A stretch of 64,000 bases of DNA from Pampus argenteus (GCA_036937835.1 CM072870.1:22332001-22396000); one strand, 5' to 3'; shown: positions 20,288 through 30,353, counted from the stretch's first letter. Translations and numbers: made by a program. Notes: a model not told the origin generated them from the sequence alone.

Positions 20288-20523
20288 TAAATTCGACTCT
20301 CTGATCAAGTCCCAGGCCCGAGAGCTGTCTCACCTCCGCCAGCGGCTGCGTGAAGGCCGGGGCGTGTGCCACATCCTCACCCAGCACCTGGGAGACACCA
20401 CCAAGGCCTTCGAGGAGCTGCTGAGGGCCAACGACATCGACTACTACATGGGCCAGAGCTTCAGGGACCAGCTGGCTCAGAGCAGCGCGTTAGCACAGCG
20501 TGTCAACACAAAGATCAGCGGAC
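20288..20523 (+). CDS. pde4dip: pde4dip exon: FDSLIKSQARELSHLRQRLREG
   Basis: Acceptor TTTCTGCAG and donor GTGAGT. The join GG|T gives SAAWPGKFDSLIKSQARELS, matching human SASWPGKYDSLIQDQARELS. The exon also carries DIDYYMGQSFRDQLAQSS. By family knowledge this region is conserved between myomegalin and CDK5RAP2. Confidence 0.97.
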
Positions 20524-20638
20524 GTGAGTCATTTATTTACTAGCTTCAGATGTCACTAACAGCCTGTCTGATGATGAATCTAATATGATGATGAAAATAT
20601 GAATACATGACTGCCTATAACTGTTGCTTTTCTAGCAG

Positions 20639-20687
20639 GAGATCTTCCTGAAGATCCAGATGAGAAGACAGAGCTGCTCGCCATCCG
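20639..20687 (+). CDS. pde4dip: pde4dip short linker exon
   Basis: A 49-bp exon (acceptor CTAGCAG, donor GTCAGT) encoding about 16 residues, RDLPEDPDEKTELLAI. If the acceptor one CAG upstream is used (start 20636) the first residues are PGD. The phase (1 in, 2 out) fits both neighbours. The human counterpart is a similar weakly conserved linker. Confidence 0.8.
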
Positions 20688-22404
20688 GTCAGTGGTCATT
20701 TATTTGTTTTATTTATCTGTGTGTGTGTGTGTGTGTTTGATTTCTCAATGCCAGTCAATGGAAAGTATCGGTGTGTGACGCTCTGGCCCATGTTTGCTCT
20801 TCAGGGTAATGAAGGTCCCACTGGGTCATTAATGAGAGACATAATTGGCTAATTAATGAGGAGGGGGACGTATTATAGGAGAGATCTGGAGGTTTTGTCT
20901 TATAGAACCGACTGGTTTAAACCTCACAGGGTCTTTATCATAAAAACAATATTGTATCACATACTGTAATAAAGTATCACAATAAATATCAACAATAAAG
21001 AATAAAATTATTCATAAGAAAAACAGAGATAATGCTAATCATAATGCAGATGATGCTCTTAACTGACCTGTCATGTACTGACTGAGTTTATAGCGATTAA
21101 TTGGAAGTTAATTAATTGGAGGTGTATCAGCTGAACATTGTCTATTAGAATTAGCAGCAAATTATTTTCCAGGATCCTTCCTATGATTGTGAAACTGTAT
21201 GAAGCTCTACTCATTTTTCAAATGAAAAAAATAAAAAAAATGTATTTCTTAAAGCTGCTTGAAACCGTTAAAATCCATCCTGATCAACAAAATGTGTCAT
21301 TCGGTGAAAACATGTAATTCAGTGTTAACTAGAGAGACAGAAGGAGAAAAGGTCTCTTTTCTGCCTCATGCAGTTGTATTTTTCCCGTGTCAAGTCTCAT
21401 TTCCTTTTTCATCGGGCCCCTCAGCAACCAGTTGAGTCATGAAAGATGCTGTGATGTCACTGCATTACAAAACCAAAGTGTCTCTGGTGTCACCACCCCG
21501 CAGGGCAGAGCCACGATTGGACGTCCCACCAAACCGTACAACTCATGAAACCGTGCTGGGCATTATATAACTATACTTTTTATTATAGTTATAATAATAT
21601 TCTCTGTTATTTAAAACTCTCTTCAGTTATTATTGATTCATGAATATTGTAAACACTGTGTGGTAACACCGGTGTGTTTTAGCTTCGAGCTGAAAGCTGC
21701 AGCTTGTGGCCTTTTCTTCTGGATGAGTGGTGGATGTCCTGGTTATTCAGTCACTTGTAACATTTAATTCATGCATAACTGAGATTCTCTGTGATTTTCA
21801 TACCTGAGATGAACAGAATCAAACAAAAACTAAGACAATGTGTAAACCTCTTACTCATAAATAATGCATGAGCTTTAGTTAATGAGCTGAAACGGGCTTT
21901 AGGCTGAATCACTGTTGTCGGGTAGAACAGGGTGAGGGCAGGTCAAACCCCAGTAAGCAAACAAAGCTCTGTGAGCAGCGACCCCTTAGACATAGAGAGA
22001 GAAAGAGAGAGAGACATAGAGACACATAGAGAGAGAAAAAGAGGGAGAGAGAGGCCTGCAGTAATCTAACCTCTCTCATGTTGTTGCAGCAGATGGTTCA
22101 CCAGATGTGAAGCTGAATTATCGTGTTTTCCACAACAGTCGCGTCATTTAGGATGTCCTTCTGACTCTGGGTGTGCTTTAACTTACGCATTAGAGCTTAA
22201 AGACCTCATAGATATATATATATATATATATATATACGTTCATATCTAGTGTGTGTTGATGATGCACAACATGATGGATCACAAAAATGATCACAACACA
22301 CTGAGCATCATGTTACATCTCTAACCGAGAAAAATGCAAACAGTCCAATATATACTGTAAGATGGTGTCATACTGACATGAAACATAGATATATAAGTGT
22401 TATC

Positions 22405-22655
22405 ACACTGGTTATTTTCATTACTAATCTTAATTTATTTCGATTAATCTGTCTTGGTCTGTAAAATGCACATCACAGTTGATAAGCTATATATATATAT
22501 ATATATTCAATTTACTAATATTTAAGAAAAGCAGCAAATTCTTAAATCTGAGAATCTGAAACCATCAAATATTTGTCATTTTTGCTTTAAAAAATTATTA
22601 TTATTATTGAAACAGTTGCTGATTAATTTTCTATCAGTTGTTTCAGCTCTAATCA
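22405..22655 (+). repeat. Dispersed repeat, AATCGATTAATCG family
   Basis: It shows both ends of the family: TTATTTTCATTACTAATC and TTTCGATTAATCTG at the left, and TGCTGATTAATTTTCTATCA then GTTGTTTCAGCTCTAATC at the right. A TA run interrupts it. Confidence 0.7.
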
Positions 22656-23072
22656 TAATCACCCATCTTCCAGTCAGTGCTTTTATTTAGCTTGTATTAC
22701 AATTAAATGCTGCATTACATTAATTACAAGTCCCATCTTTTACTTTTATGTCAGGTGAATATTCTTGATATCTTGATCTTAGTTTAGCATCTACTAAATA
22801 TTTTCTATATGATCTTGAAACCTTAAAATAATAATACAGATATATATATATATGTATATATATTATAATCATAATTTTAACAGATACTTTCCAGTGATTC
22901 AGAATCAAATATTGTCTCTGGTATAAAATATATACAGTACATCTATATGCTGTACAGTGTGACTGTAAAGCTACTGAGGCTTCTGCTCGGGGCATGTTGA
23001 CATGGCGTCTAATCAGGTTAAGTTATTAAGACCTCGAATGGGGAAGGAAATAGGTCAGGAGCAGCTAAACGC

Positions 23073-23098
23073 AGAGAGAGAGAGAGAGAGAGATAGAG

Positions 23099-23158
<60 letters not shown>
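23073..23158. repeat. (GA)n microsatellite
   Basis: About 85 bp of GAGA with a few ATAG interruptions. Confidence 0.97.
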
Positions 23159-24405
23159 GAAAATGTGAGAGGAAGCAGCAGAGGGATGCAGCTCGGCAGT
23201 GAGAGCATCACTTCGCTTCAGTGTATCAGCAGCGCTCGTCGTGATCTCTCTTAACTGGATTTTTGTGCACAGAAGATAATTTTCTTCGAGATAAAGTTGG
23301 ATGTAAAGTTTTCCTCTTGTTTCTTCTTCTTCTTCTTCTTCTTCTTCTCGCGTGGGACACGTTTATACTTCATCTTCATCTCGTCAGCAAAATCTTAAAA
23401 AAAAAAGAGGAACTAAACTCATTTCTGAATTCGGCGTTGCATCACAGCGGAAACTTGTGTGTTTTTACCGAGATGTGTCCTGAAAGACACACAGCAACAA
23501 ACAACAGGAAGGAAGAGGACGTGCAGCTTTGTGGATGATCATTCATTCAGCTTCTGTTTCTCTCTTTCTGTGGTGATCAGTGCAGCGTGAACATACGAGC
23601 CCTCAGGACCCGCACATCCGTTTATACGCACGTCCCTTTTTTCCTTCTTCACGCTGCTCTTTCATCACTACATCTCTCCCTCAGGGCTGCTGTATGTTTG
23701 CTGGTGGGATGAGAGGTTACGTCCAGGAAGATAATATGAGGCTTTCCTTTGAGGTCACAATTCAAGACTTGCAATGCAAAAGAGACTAAGTTTGGGAGCG
23801 GAGAAGAGGGGACAGTAGAGGTAGAAAAGAAGTTAAGCAGAATCCAGCGCTATAATAATGGATGTCATCCTCTTGTTGCAGCAAATGCTCAAATCCTTTA
23901 AATCTGCTGTGTGAACCAACAATTGAGGTTTTCTGGCTTCAGCCTGCTCCCGCCACATGCTTCTCTTTGCAGCGTTGGCAGCCGTAGAATCAGATTTGGG
24001 ATTTATTTGGGTTAGCACCTGTAGTCCCATCTGATATTCCCGTCTATGTGTGTGCAGGTGTGTGTGCTCTCTGGGAAGCCTTAACCTAATCAGGGATTTG
24101 CTCTGCTTTCCACCTGATTGCCTACATGCTCAGTCATCCCTCCATCCCTTTATCTCTTGCTCACACTCAGCCTGTCCACCCTACCTGCTGTCACACACAC
24201 ACACACTTCGGGGTCAGCTGCTAAACTAATGAGACACGCTCAATTACCTCTGGAGATACAGAAGAGGGGAAAAACTGCAACGGAGACAGTTTTTAACAAC
24301 CAAAAAGACTGAGGGAGAGAAGAGGGAGACAGGGAAGGGATGGTCAGTCAGTAGCCCAGGAGGAGGGCTGTCGGCCAGGTGAGCAGAGGAGGCTGAAGGA
24401 GGCTG

Positions 24406-24569
24406 ATGGCTCCTCTGTGGAAGGCCATGCTGTCAAAGAGCAGCCCGCTGTACAGAGACTCCCTGTTCTCCTTCTCTCTCTGGGAGTGGAAAGCTCAGGA
24501 GAGGGAGCTGCTCCTTCTGAAGAGACACACGGACAGAGAGAGGAGAGCACTGTTCACACAACTCGACAA
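24406..24569 (+). CDS. pde4dip: Candidate alternative first exon of pde4dip (MAPLWKAML...), C-terminal short isoform
   Basis: From ATG 24406 the frame encodes 54 codons plus two bases: MAPLWKAMLSKSSPLYRDSL, then a Trp-rich segment FSFSLWEWKAQERELLLLKR and RRALFTQLD. It ends at a strong donor (GACAA|GTAAGA). The two leftover bases are exactly the phase required by the exon at 25880, so the join reads LFTQLDK-LSKELQQKDK, a continuous heptad pattern. Without splicing the frame stops at once (TAA 24571). An in-frame TGA (24394-24396) lies just upstream, so this would be the true start. The predicted product is 880 residues, lacking everything before the conserved SKELQQKDKVIESLRAKL segment. No transcript evidence; the call rests on phase, donor strength and coding character. 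Confidence 0.7.
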
Positions 24570-25842
24570 GTAAGATGGAGACAAAAACAGCAGCTAAATG
24601 CTGTATGGTTATAGTAGACAACATTAGAAACGACTTCTTTACAATAAACATAGTAGAGCTGGAGTCAGGGTGCGATTAGCCTAGCTTAGCATAGAGACTG
24701 GAAGCAAAGGAAAACTGCTAGCCTGGCTCTCTCCAAAATATATCTTATATCTTATATTTTATATCTTTTTGACAATGAAATACTAGCTAAATGGTGAGAA
24801 AATAGCATTTACAAAGCTCACAGCCCACAGTTATTTGCTTGTTTTGTATGACTAAGAGCCTAAATGACAAATAAATAAAGCAAATTGTCACATTGGGCAT
24901 TTTTTAGGTTATTAGATTAACTTTCTGTTAATTGACTAATCAATTAATCAACTGATGGTCATCATTAATTAATCTAGTAGAGGTACACATGTAATCCACA
25001 GTCAAAGTAAAGACGCACCATTAGCAAATTAAAAGTTAGCTATGGTGTATTAGCGACACATTAGCCTCAGACTAGATCAATGGCTAGCTCAGTTAGCGGT
25101 AAAATTGATTACAGAAAAACTAACTTTACAAATTAAAAAACACAAATGAGGGATAAAAAAGATGTTAATTATAAAGTTGACAGCAGTATTTTTGAACTTT
25201 GAGCAGAGCCAGGCTAGCTGTTTCCCCCTGCTTCCAGTCTTTATGCTAAGCTAGGCTAACCACGTCCTGACTCTAGCATTCTTTAGCATTAATAAGCTAT
25301 ATATAAACATTTAGTTTATTCTAAATAATGTAGCTAAGATGTCCTCATATCTACTTAAATAATATTATATATTCTATTATAACCATAAATTAAGTGTTTA
25401 TATACACGTTTAAATGAAAAATATGGGTGTAAAAGACGGATACAGGGGAAATTACTGTGTGTGTGTGTGTGTATGTGTGTGTGTGTGTGTGGGTGTGTGT
25501 GTGTGTACTTGTTCCATGTGTCTGAACTATGTGACCTTGACCTCAGCATCTGTGTACCAACACGCCACAGTAAATTAAATCAGCTGTAGGGGGAAAACTG
25601 AATACGTAATGTGTGTAAATGAGGCCAATGTAAATCAGCTGTTGTATGTACAAATTAAACTTGGATGTATGACTCTGCGTTTTCACCTGTTTGAGGCGAT
25701 GCAGTGTCATGTGTGTGCATGTGTGAGTCACACACCTGGTGCATCGTTACTCATTAATGCTCATTATCCACTAATACATACATACATACTTGCTATCAGT
25801 TAAATCATTCATTGATCTGGTTATTTTTGACTCAATCAGTTT

Positions 25843-25877
<35 letters not shown>

Positions 25878-25879
25878 AG
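24570..25879 (+). other. pde4dip: Large pde4dip intron, downstream part
   Basis: Contains the fold-back element, an AATTAATCAACTGATGGTC fragment of the dispersed repeat family near 24905-24990, and TG/GTAT runs near 25456-25506. No other exon is seen. Confidence 0.6.
24655..25280. mobile_element. Fold-back (inverted-arm) element
   Basis: The left arm (24655-24734, with GGAGTCAGGGTGCGATTAGC, CTAGCTTAGCATAGAGACTG and GCTAGCCTGGCTCT) is repeated as its reverse complement at 25201-25280. The roughly 80-bp arms are about 85-90% alike by eye and flank about 470 bp of AT-rich, unique-looking sequence with further TTAGC words. The arm sequence is a well-known teleost dispersed repeat, present also at 56311-56400. 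A non-autonomous DNA element is likely; no transposase is encoded. Confidence 0.7.
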
Positions 25880-26139
25880 GCTCAGTAAGGAGTTGCAGCA
25901 GAAGGATAAGGTCATCGAGTCTCTCCGCGCCAAACTAAACCAGCATCATCATCATCCTCATCGCTCCGACACGCCCTGCAGCAGCAGCCACGCCCTCTCA
26001 GAGACCACCGACCAATCGGATCGCATCTCCTATGTGTCCGATGAGCAGGGCTCCACAAACGAGGACCTGGAGCTTTGCTCCGATGACGCTACCAGCGAGC
26101 TCAGTCAGGAGGAGACACAAACACAAAGACTCAGCACAG
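25880..26139 (+). CDS. pde4dip: pde4dip exon: LSKELQQKDKVIESLRAKLNQ
   Basis: The acceptor is a (TG)n run ending TACAG; the donor is GTGAGA. It enters in phase 2 and leaves in phase 1. LSKELQQKDKVIESLRAKL matches human LSRELQEKEKVIEVLQAKL. A His-rich run (HHHHPH), the SSSHALSETTDQSD block and an acidic stretch follow. Both the long transcript and the candidate short isoform splice into it. Confidence 0.95.
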
Positions 26140-26459
26140 GTGAGAACAGCATCCAGCTCCGATTACTGTTGTAATAACTGGACTATTTAACCAAAAGGAA
26201 GTGGACACCCATGTCTATACATTAATATTTTAGACAATAGTGTGTTTCATGTTTGTGCACAAAGCAGCTCCATAAAGAATCGTTTTTCCCAGTTGGGTGT
26301 TGAAGAACTTGATGATGTTGAAGTATCACATGTGGGTGTCAACCCAAACCCAAGTTTAATAAACCTAATAAACCTTTATCGTTGTTGTATCCTCCTGTTG
26401 ATTAATCAGACATGTCCAAACTAAATGTGCTGCTTGAGGTACAGAAATCACTGGAGGTG

Positions 26460-26496
<37 letters not shown>

Positions 26497-26535
26497 CTCC
26501 ATGTTTCATGTCCTTTTGACCCTTTTGATTTCCAG
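26140..26535 (+). other. pde4dip: pde4dip intron
   Basis: A 396-bp intron with a CA microsatellite (about 26462-26493). No other feature is recognised. Confidence 0.6.
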
Positions 26536-26670
26536 ATAGCCTCTCTCACAGTGGCACCATGTCACTCCACCCGTCTGTCCCTCCATCCATCACCTCATCC
26601 CACAGAACCCAGTCCCGTCTCAGCTGTCCCAGCTCACCGTACAAAGCTGCAGACATGCAGAGTCAGACAG
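26536..26670 (+). CDS. pde4dip: pde4dip exon: Ser/Pro-rich DSLSHSGTMSLHPSVPPS
   Basis: Acceptor GATTTCCAG and donor GTGCGG, phase 1 in and out. Low-complexity Ser/Pro/His sequence in the same place as the human Ser-rich SDSIHHSSHSAVLSS region. It probably forms a flexible, phosphorylatable linker. Confidence 0.88.
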
Positions 26671-26861
26671 GTGCGGAAACAGCTTTCCTTCACGTGAATC
26701 CATTTCTGCTGCGTTATTGTACCTTCACCTCTAAATTGCTGCTTTGTGCAGATCTTCAGCTGTTCGGTTTCTCCTCCTTCTTTTCCATCTCCATCTCCAT
26801 CTCCTTCTTCTTCTTCTCCTTCTTCTTCTTCTTCTTCTTCTTCTTCTTCTTCTCCTCCCAG

Positions 26862-27056
26862 CTCCCGCCTCAGTCTTCACCTCTGCTCCCTACCGCCCTC
26901 CTCCTCCTCTCTCCATCCCGAGGGCACCCTTGCCTTTTCATCCCGACCCCACAACCCTGCGAACCCGTTACCAAGGCAACGGGGGGGTGGGTTTCTCCCT
27001 GGCTGAGGTGCATCAGGAGCTGCAGATGTTGCAAAGACAGCTGGGAGACAGTGACA
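26862..27056 (+). CDS. pde4dip: pde4dip exon: Pro-rich linker plus SLAEVHQELQMLQRQLGD
   Basis: The acceptor CTCCTCCCAG follows a TTC microsatellite. The donor is GTGCGT at 27057 or GTGACA at 27051; both keep phase 1, and the first has the better +5/+6 bases. FSLAEVHQELQMLQRQLGDS matches human VSLAEAQQELQMLQKQLGES. If the intron is retained the frame ends SASV and TGA at 27067-27069. A perfect RFX X-box (26967-26980) lies within the codons. Confidence 0.92.
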
Positions 27057-27781
27057 GTGCGTCAGTTTGACTGTATATGCATGAGTTTGTGTATGGGAGT
27101 GTGTTAAAACATTAAAACATTGATGTGCGTGTTTGAAGTTCACTTACACACTGCAGTGTAAATTTCAGTAGCACAAATTCAAGTTGTCACTGGAAAAGGT
27201 AAAGGTAAGGTTAACGAAGTAGAGACAGTATGTATCGTTTCATCTGAAAAGGATGAGCCGTTGATAAAGGTCGTGCTTTGATTGGCTGAAGAAAAGGTGC
27301 CACTAATTAATTTTTGTTACAGTTACGTGGAAACTGTTTCTCCAAAATGACTTTAATAAATGTCTTTAATAATCTTCCCGACCGCCTTTGCTCTTCTCTC
27401 CTCTTCTCTTCGTCTCCTCCTGTCTTTGCCTTTATCTTTAACACACTGTATGTACTTCCTCTCTCGTTTTAATAACCGTTCTTCACTTGACGCTCAATGA
27501 GCCTGAGCGTCCAGCTGGAGAAGGATTTGCTGTGATCTTTGAACACTGATGAGAGGAGGAGATTTGAGAATGTGCAAACATGACGGATTTTCTCTGGCTG
27601 ATTAACAAACTGTGTTTCACTCTGTCTTTATTATTCTGTTTGCAAGAGAAAATACTTTCACTCACTGGACTGACGCACTCGTTTGGAAATGTGTGAAGCA
27701 GACATTGTCTATCGAACCATTTCAGGTGTTTCTGCAGTGTTTTTCCTTTATTAATTGATATTATATTTCCTCACTCTGCAG
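27057..27781 (+). other. pde4dip: pde4dip intron
   Basis: About 0.7 kb with no recognised exon, repeat or RNA gene. Confidence 0.5.
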
Positions 27782-28066
27782 GGTTCTCCACCCCTCAGTC
27801 CAAACCTCTTCAGGGTTTCCCGTTGTTGACCCACCAGCAGACGGACTCCTCTGCCTTCCCCTTCTCCTACCACAGATACCATCCTTCTCCTTTCAGCAGC
27901 GCTACCAGCAGCGGCCTGGATGCCAGCTTGTCTATGAAAGCCGGAGCCAGCAGCCTCCTGGAGAGCAGTGCATTATGGGATGCGGCCTACAGGACCCGAC
28001 CGTTGAGAGTCGGAGCCGAGCTGTCGTCAGGATCCTCGGGGTACCAGTCAGGTACCAACCACACAG
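27782..28066 (+). CDS. pde4dip: pde4dip exon: RFSTPQSKPLQGFPLLTHQQ ... SSGSSGYQSG
   Basis: Acceptor CTCTGCAG. The donor is taken as ACACAG|GTAGAC because the peptide ELSSGSSGYQSGTNHTG then aligns without gap to human DLSSGSSVYQLNSKPTG. An earlier possible donor (TCAG|GTACCA at 28051) is in the same phase and would drop five residues. Confidence 0.92.
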
Positions 28067-28206
28067 GTAGACACACAGCTGAAGAGACTTCAAATGAAAC
28101 CTGTTTCTGATTACTTCACTTTAGTGAGTATTAATTAAATGTTGATATTCAATAGAAATAAAGAAAAATCAATGACTGACAATAATTGAATCAGTTTGCT
28201 TTGTGA

Positions 28207-28300
28207 CACGGCTGCAACAAACAATTATTTTCATTACTGATGATTATTTTTTGAGTGTTTACTTGATTAAATATCTGAAAATACTGAAACATGTCGAACA
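28207..28300 (+). repeat. Dispersed repeat fragment next to a splice acceptor
   Basis: CGGCTGCAACAAACAATTAT and TTTCATTACTGATGATTATT are the left end of the AATCGATTAATCG family, ending about 15 bases before the acceptor of exon 28316. Confidence 0.6.
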
Positions 28301-28315
28301 CAATTTTCACTTTAG

Positions 28316-28447
28316 GTTCAGACCTGATGAAGGAGCATCTGAGAGAGATCAGGAGTCTGAGGGAGAGACTGGAGGACTCCATCCAGACCAACGACCGCCT
28401 GCGACAGCAGCTGGAGGAGAGGCTGGCCCGCACCGCCACAGAGAAAG
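28316..28447 (+). CDS. pde4dip: pde4dip exon: SDLMKEHLREIRSLRERLEDS (GC donor)
   Basis: Acceptor CACTTTAG. DLMKEHLREIRSLRERLEDS equals human DLLEEHLGEIRNLRQRLEES. The exon must end GAGAAAG at 28447 because the next exon needs phase 1 and alignment (TATEK-GAPTN with human TARGR-GSTSN) fits exactly. The intron then begins GCAATA, a GC donor instead of GT. Confidence 0.93.
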
Positions 28448-28591
28448 GCAATACGCAAACACACACTGGAGATCATGTATACATTATAGAACATTGTATA
28501 TATATATATATATGGTTTGTAATTATGATTGATTGATTGAATATTAATGTGAAAGTTGATGGTTCGTCTCCTCCATGTCTTCCTCCTCCAG

Positions 28592-28711
28592 GAGCTCCTA
28601 CCAACATCTACATCCAGGGTCTGGATTCTGTCGGTCAGCTGTCCAGTGAGATCCGGCTGCTGAAGGAGGAAAACGTCAGTCTGCAGAATCAGCTGAAACA
28701 AGCCACACGAG
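28592..28711 (+). CDS. pde4dip: pde4dip exon: NIYIQGLDSVGQLSSEIRLLK
   Basis: Acceptor CCTCCTCCAG, donor GTACAA, phase 1 in and out. IYIQGLDSVGQLSSEIRLLK corresponds to human FYSQGLESIPQLCNENRVLR; coiled coil follows. Confidence 0.95.
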
Positions 28712-28806
28712 GTACAATCTGATGTTCACCCACTGAGCAACGACATTTCTAACGTCATCCAGTTTCAGGTTGGTTCAGGTTGAAAAGTATCATCTGTCCC
28801 CTGCAG

Positions 28807-28996
28807 ACGGCAGTAAGGAGGCGGAGCAGCTGAGGGAGGCGGCGCTGCAGGAGCGAGCGCGGCTGAAAGAAGCGGAGCTCGAGGCGGAGAGGTGGGCCGA
28901 GCGAAGCAGGAAGCTGCGAGCTGAAGCTGAAGCTCACAGCCAGGAGATCACACAACTGAAACAGGACAGACTGAGGAACCAGGAAAACATCAACAG
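28807..28996 (+). CDS. pde4dip: pde4dip exon: Glu/Arg-rich coiled coil (EAEQLREAALQERARLKEAE)
   Basis: Acceptor CCCTGCAG, donor GTGAGT, phase 1 in, 2 out. A continuous charged coiled coil like human ESLREALLSSRSHLQELEKE, ending LRNQENINR. Confidence 0.94.
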
Positions 28997-29174
28997 GTGA
29001 GTAAAAGTAAAAGTTCTTTCTGAGACATCTCCTAAAAATAATACATTCAATAATTTTCTTATTTGAATTGTATTTGCTGTAATAAACACCTCCTGAAACC
29101 TGAGCGGTTAAACATGCTGCAGTCATGTGAATAAATAAAAAATCACGTGTGATTTGATGCATGCGTGTTGACAG

Positions 29175-29299
29175 GCTGCAGCATGAGGCGAGCGTCCTCC
29201 AGCAGCAGCTGTGTGAGAGCCGCAGCCTGGTCTGCTCTCTGCAGTGTGAGCTGCAGGTGTATCACCGAGTGTGTGGGGTCACCATCAACACACACTCAG
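29175..29299 (+). CDS. pde4dip: pde4dip exon: RLQHEASVLQQQLCESRSLV
   Basis: Acceptor TGTTGACAG, donor GTAAGA. RLQHEASVLQQQLCESRSLV corresponds to human RLQHKLVLLQQQCEEKQQLF, and CELQVYHRVCG corresponds to SELQIYEALYG. It ends in phase 1. Confidence 0.94.
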
Positions 29300-29403
29300 G
29301 TAAGACTCATCAACACACCCCTGCATCACTCAGATGTTTCCTGTTGTTGTACCTGGAGATCAGCGACAAACTGGATGGAGGTTTTTATTTGTTTTCTACA
29401 CAG

Positions 29404-29538
29404 GTCAGACCAATGACGGTGCCCAGCCAGGTCAGAACGCTGCGACCTTTGACCCCAGAGAGCTCCACATTCAGCTGGAGCAGCAGCTGCAAGGACAGGC
29501 GGACACACAGCCTGGAGGCAGGAGACAGCTCTTCAACG
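29404..29538 (+). CDS. pde4dip: pde4dip exon: RELHIQLEQQLQGQ linker
   Basis: Acceptor TCTACACAG, donor GTCAGT, phase 1 in and out. RELHIQLEQQLQGQADTQPG resembles human CLRLQLQQQLESGAG. The preceding human block around VRALRGQLEQ is shortened here. Phase is kept, so the call is good although identity is low. Confidence 0.85.
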
Positions 29539-29676
29539 GTCAGTATGTGTGACGGCAAAGCAGCTTCCTGGAATATGTAACGAGGAATGAGGCGGAAAAT
29601 AGAAAACTGTGGTTTTAATAATAATAATAATAAGTCTGAATAACAGTGCGTTACTAATGGAAACACGTCTCCACAG

Positions 29677-29781
29677 ACAACGTTCCTTCTCCGCCTGTGA
29701 GAGACACCGGACTCGTCAGTCCTTCGTCTCCACTACACGCTGGACAGAAACACGCAGAAGACACGAGAGCTGCAGGTCGAG
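29677..29781 (+). CDS. pde4dip: pde4dip exon: NVPSPPVRDTGLVSPSSP
   Basis: Acceptor GTCTCCACAG, donor GTGAGA, phase 1 in and out. VPSPPVRDTGLVSPS matches human AVSPPVRDVGMNSPA. Pro/Ser-rich spacer just before the CM2-like motif. Confidence 0.94.
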
Positions 29782-29886
29782 GTGAGAAAACAGTCGACAG
29801 TTTGTTTTCACAGATTAATAATAACAAAGTGAAAACATACAATGAATGAATAAATAATAAAACATAGTGAATGTTTTCCTTCCCAG

Positions 29887-30074
29887 CTGCCCCAGCGCTG
29901 CAGGGCCACGTCCCAGACGGCTCCTCTGCTGACCGCCATGGCCGACACGCTGTGGGTCACATTGATGACTTCAAGGCTCTGCAGCAGCAGCTCCTGGAGG
30001 GAAACGCTCTCCTGCACAAGATAGAGGCCGCCCTCTGTTCCCTGAACGCCTCGCAGCAGTTCAGCCGTCATCAG
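29887..30074 (+). CDS. pde4dip: pde4dip exon: CM2-like motif (GHIDDFKALQQQLLEG)
   Basis: Acceptor CTTCCCAG, donor GTGAGA, phase 1 in, 0 out. The peptide DGSSADRHGRHAVGHIDDFK and following matches human DGSFANKHGRHVIGHIDDYS. In centrosomin/CDK5RAP2/myomegalin proteins this C-terminal motif (CM2) mediates binding to pericentrin or AKAP-type partners and so targeting to centrosome and Golgi. Confidence 0.97.
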
Positions 30075-30221
30075 GTGAGAGGTTCAGGGACCAGAATATC
30101 TTTTTATTTTATATTATTGTATACTTTGTGTCATTTGGCTGCTGGTTCACGTGTCAACAGAAAACACAGCTGATAGATGAATTATTGATGATTAGTTCAA
30201 CGTGTGTATTTTGTGTCTCAG

Positions 30222-30353
30222 CCTTCAGACTCGGGTCCTGTCAGGAAGCTGCTGGTTGACACTAAAACCCTGCGACGGATCCTGGACGAGGTCGACTCGC
30301 TGCTGCAGATGTTCTGGAGAGCAGCTCTGCCCAACTCTGAGGAACCCGAACAG
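30222..30353 (+). CDS. pde4dip: pde4dip exon: LLVDTKTLRRILDEVDSLLQMFWRAALP
   Basis: Acceptor TGTGTCTCAG, donor GTCAGA, phase 0. LLQMFWRAALPNSEEPEQ matches human LLTMFWRAALPSTH, an unmistakable landmark. Confidence 0.96.

Larger units (their letters stand above)
20688..24405 (+). other. pde4dip: Large pde4dip intron, upstream part
   Basis: Longest intron of the gene (to 25879 in the full-length transcript). It contains a TG run (20721-20736), TA runs (22213-22233, 22489-22505), a dispersed repeat copy (22405-22655), a GA tract (23073-23158) and, around 23160-23560 and 24050-24400, unique sequence that could include the promoter or 5' UTR of the short isoform. Confidence 0.55.

Noticed and set aside
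23002..23202. Glu/Arg repeat frame
   Set aside because: Translation of the GA microsatellite.
28478..28479. GT at ATCATGTATAC as donor for the exon starting 28316
   Set aside because: It would leave phase 0, whereas exon 28592 needs phase 1, and it adds residues (NTQTHTGDH) absent from the conserved alignment. The GC donor at 28448 fits exactly.
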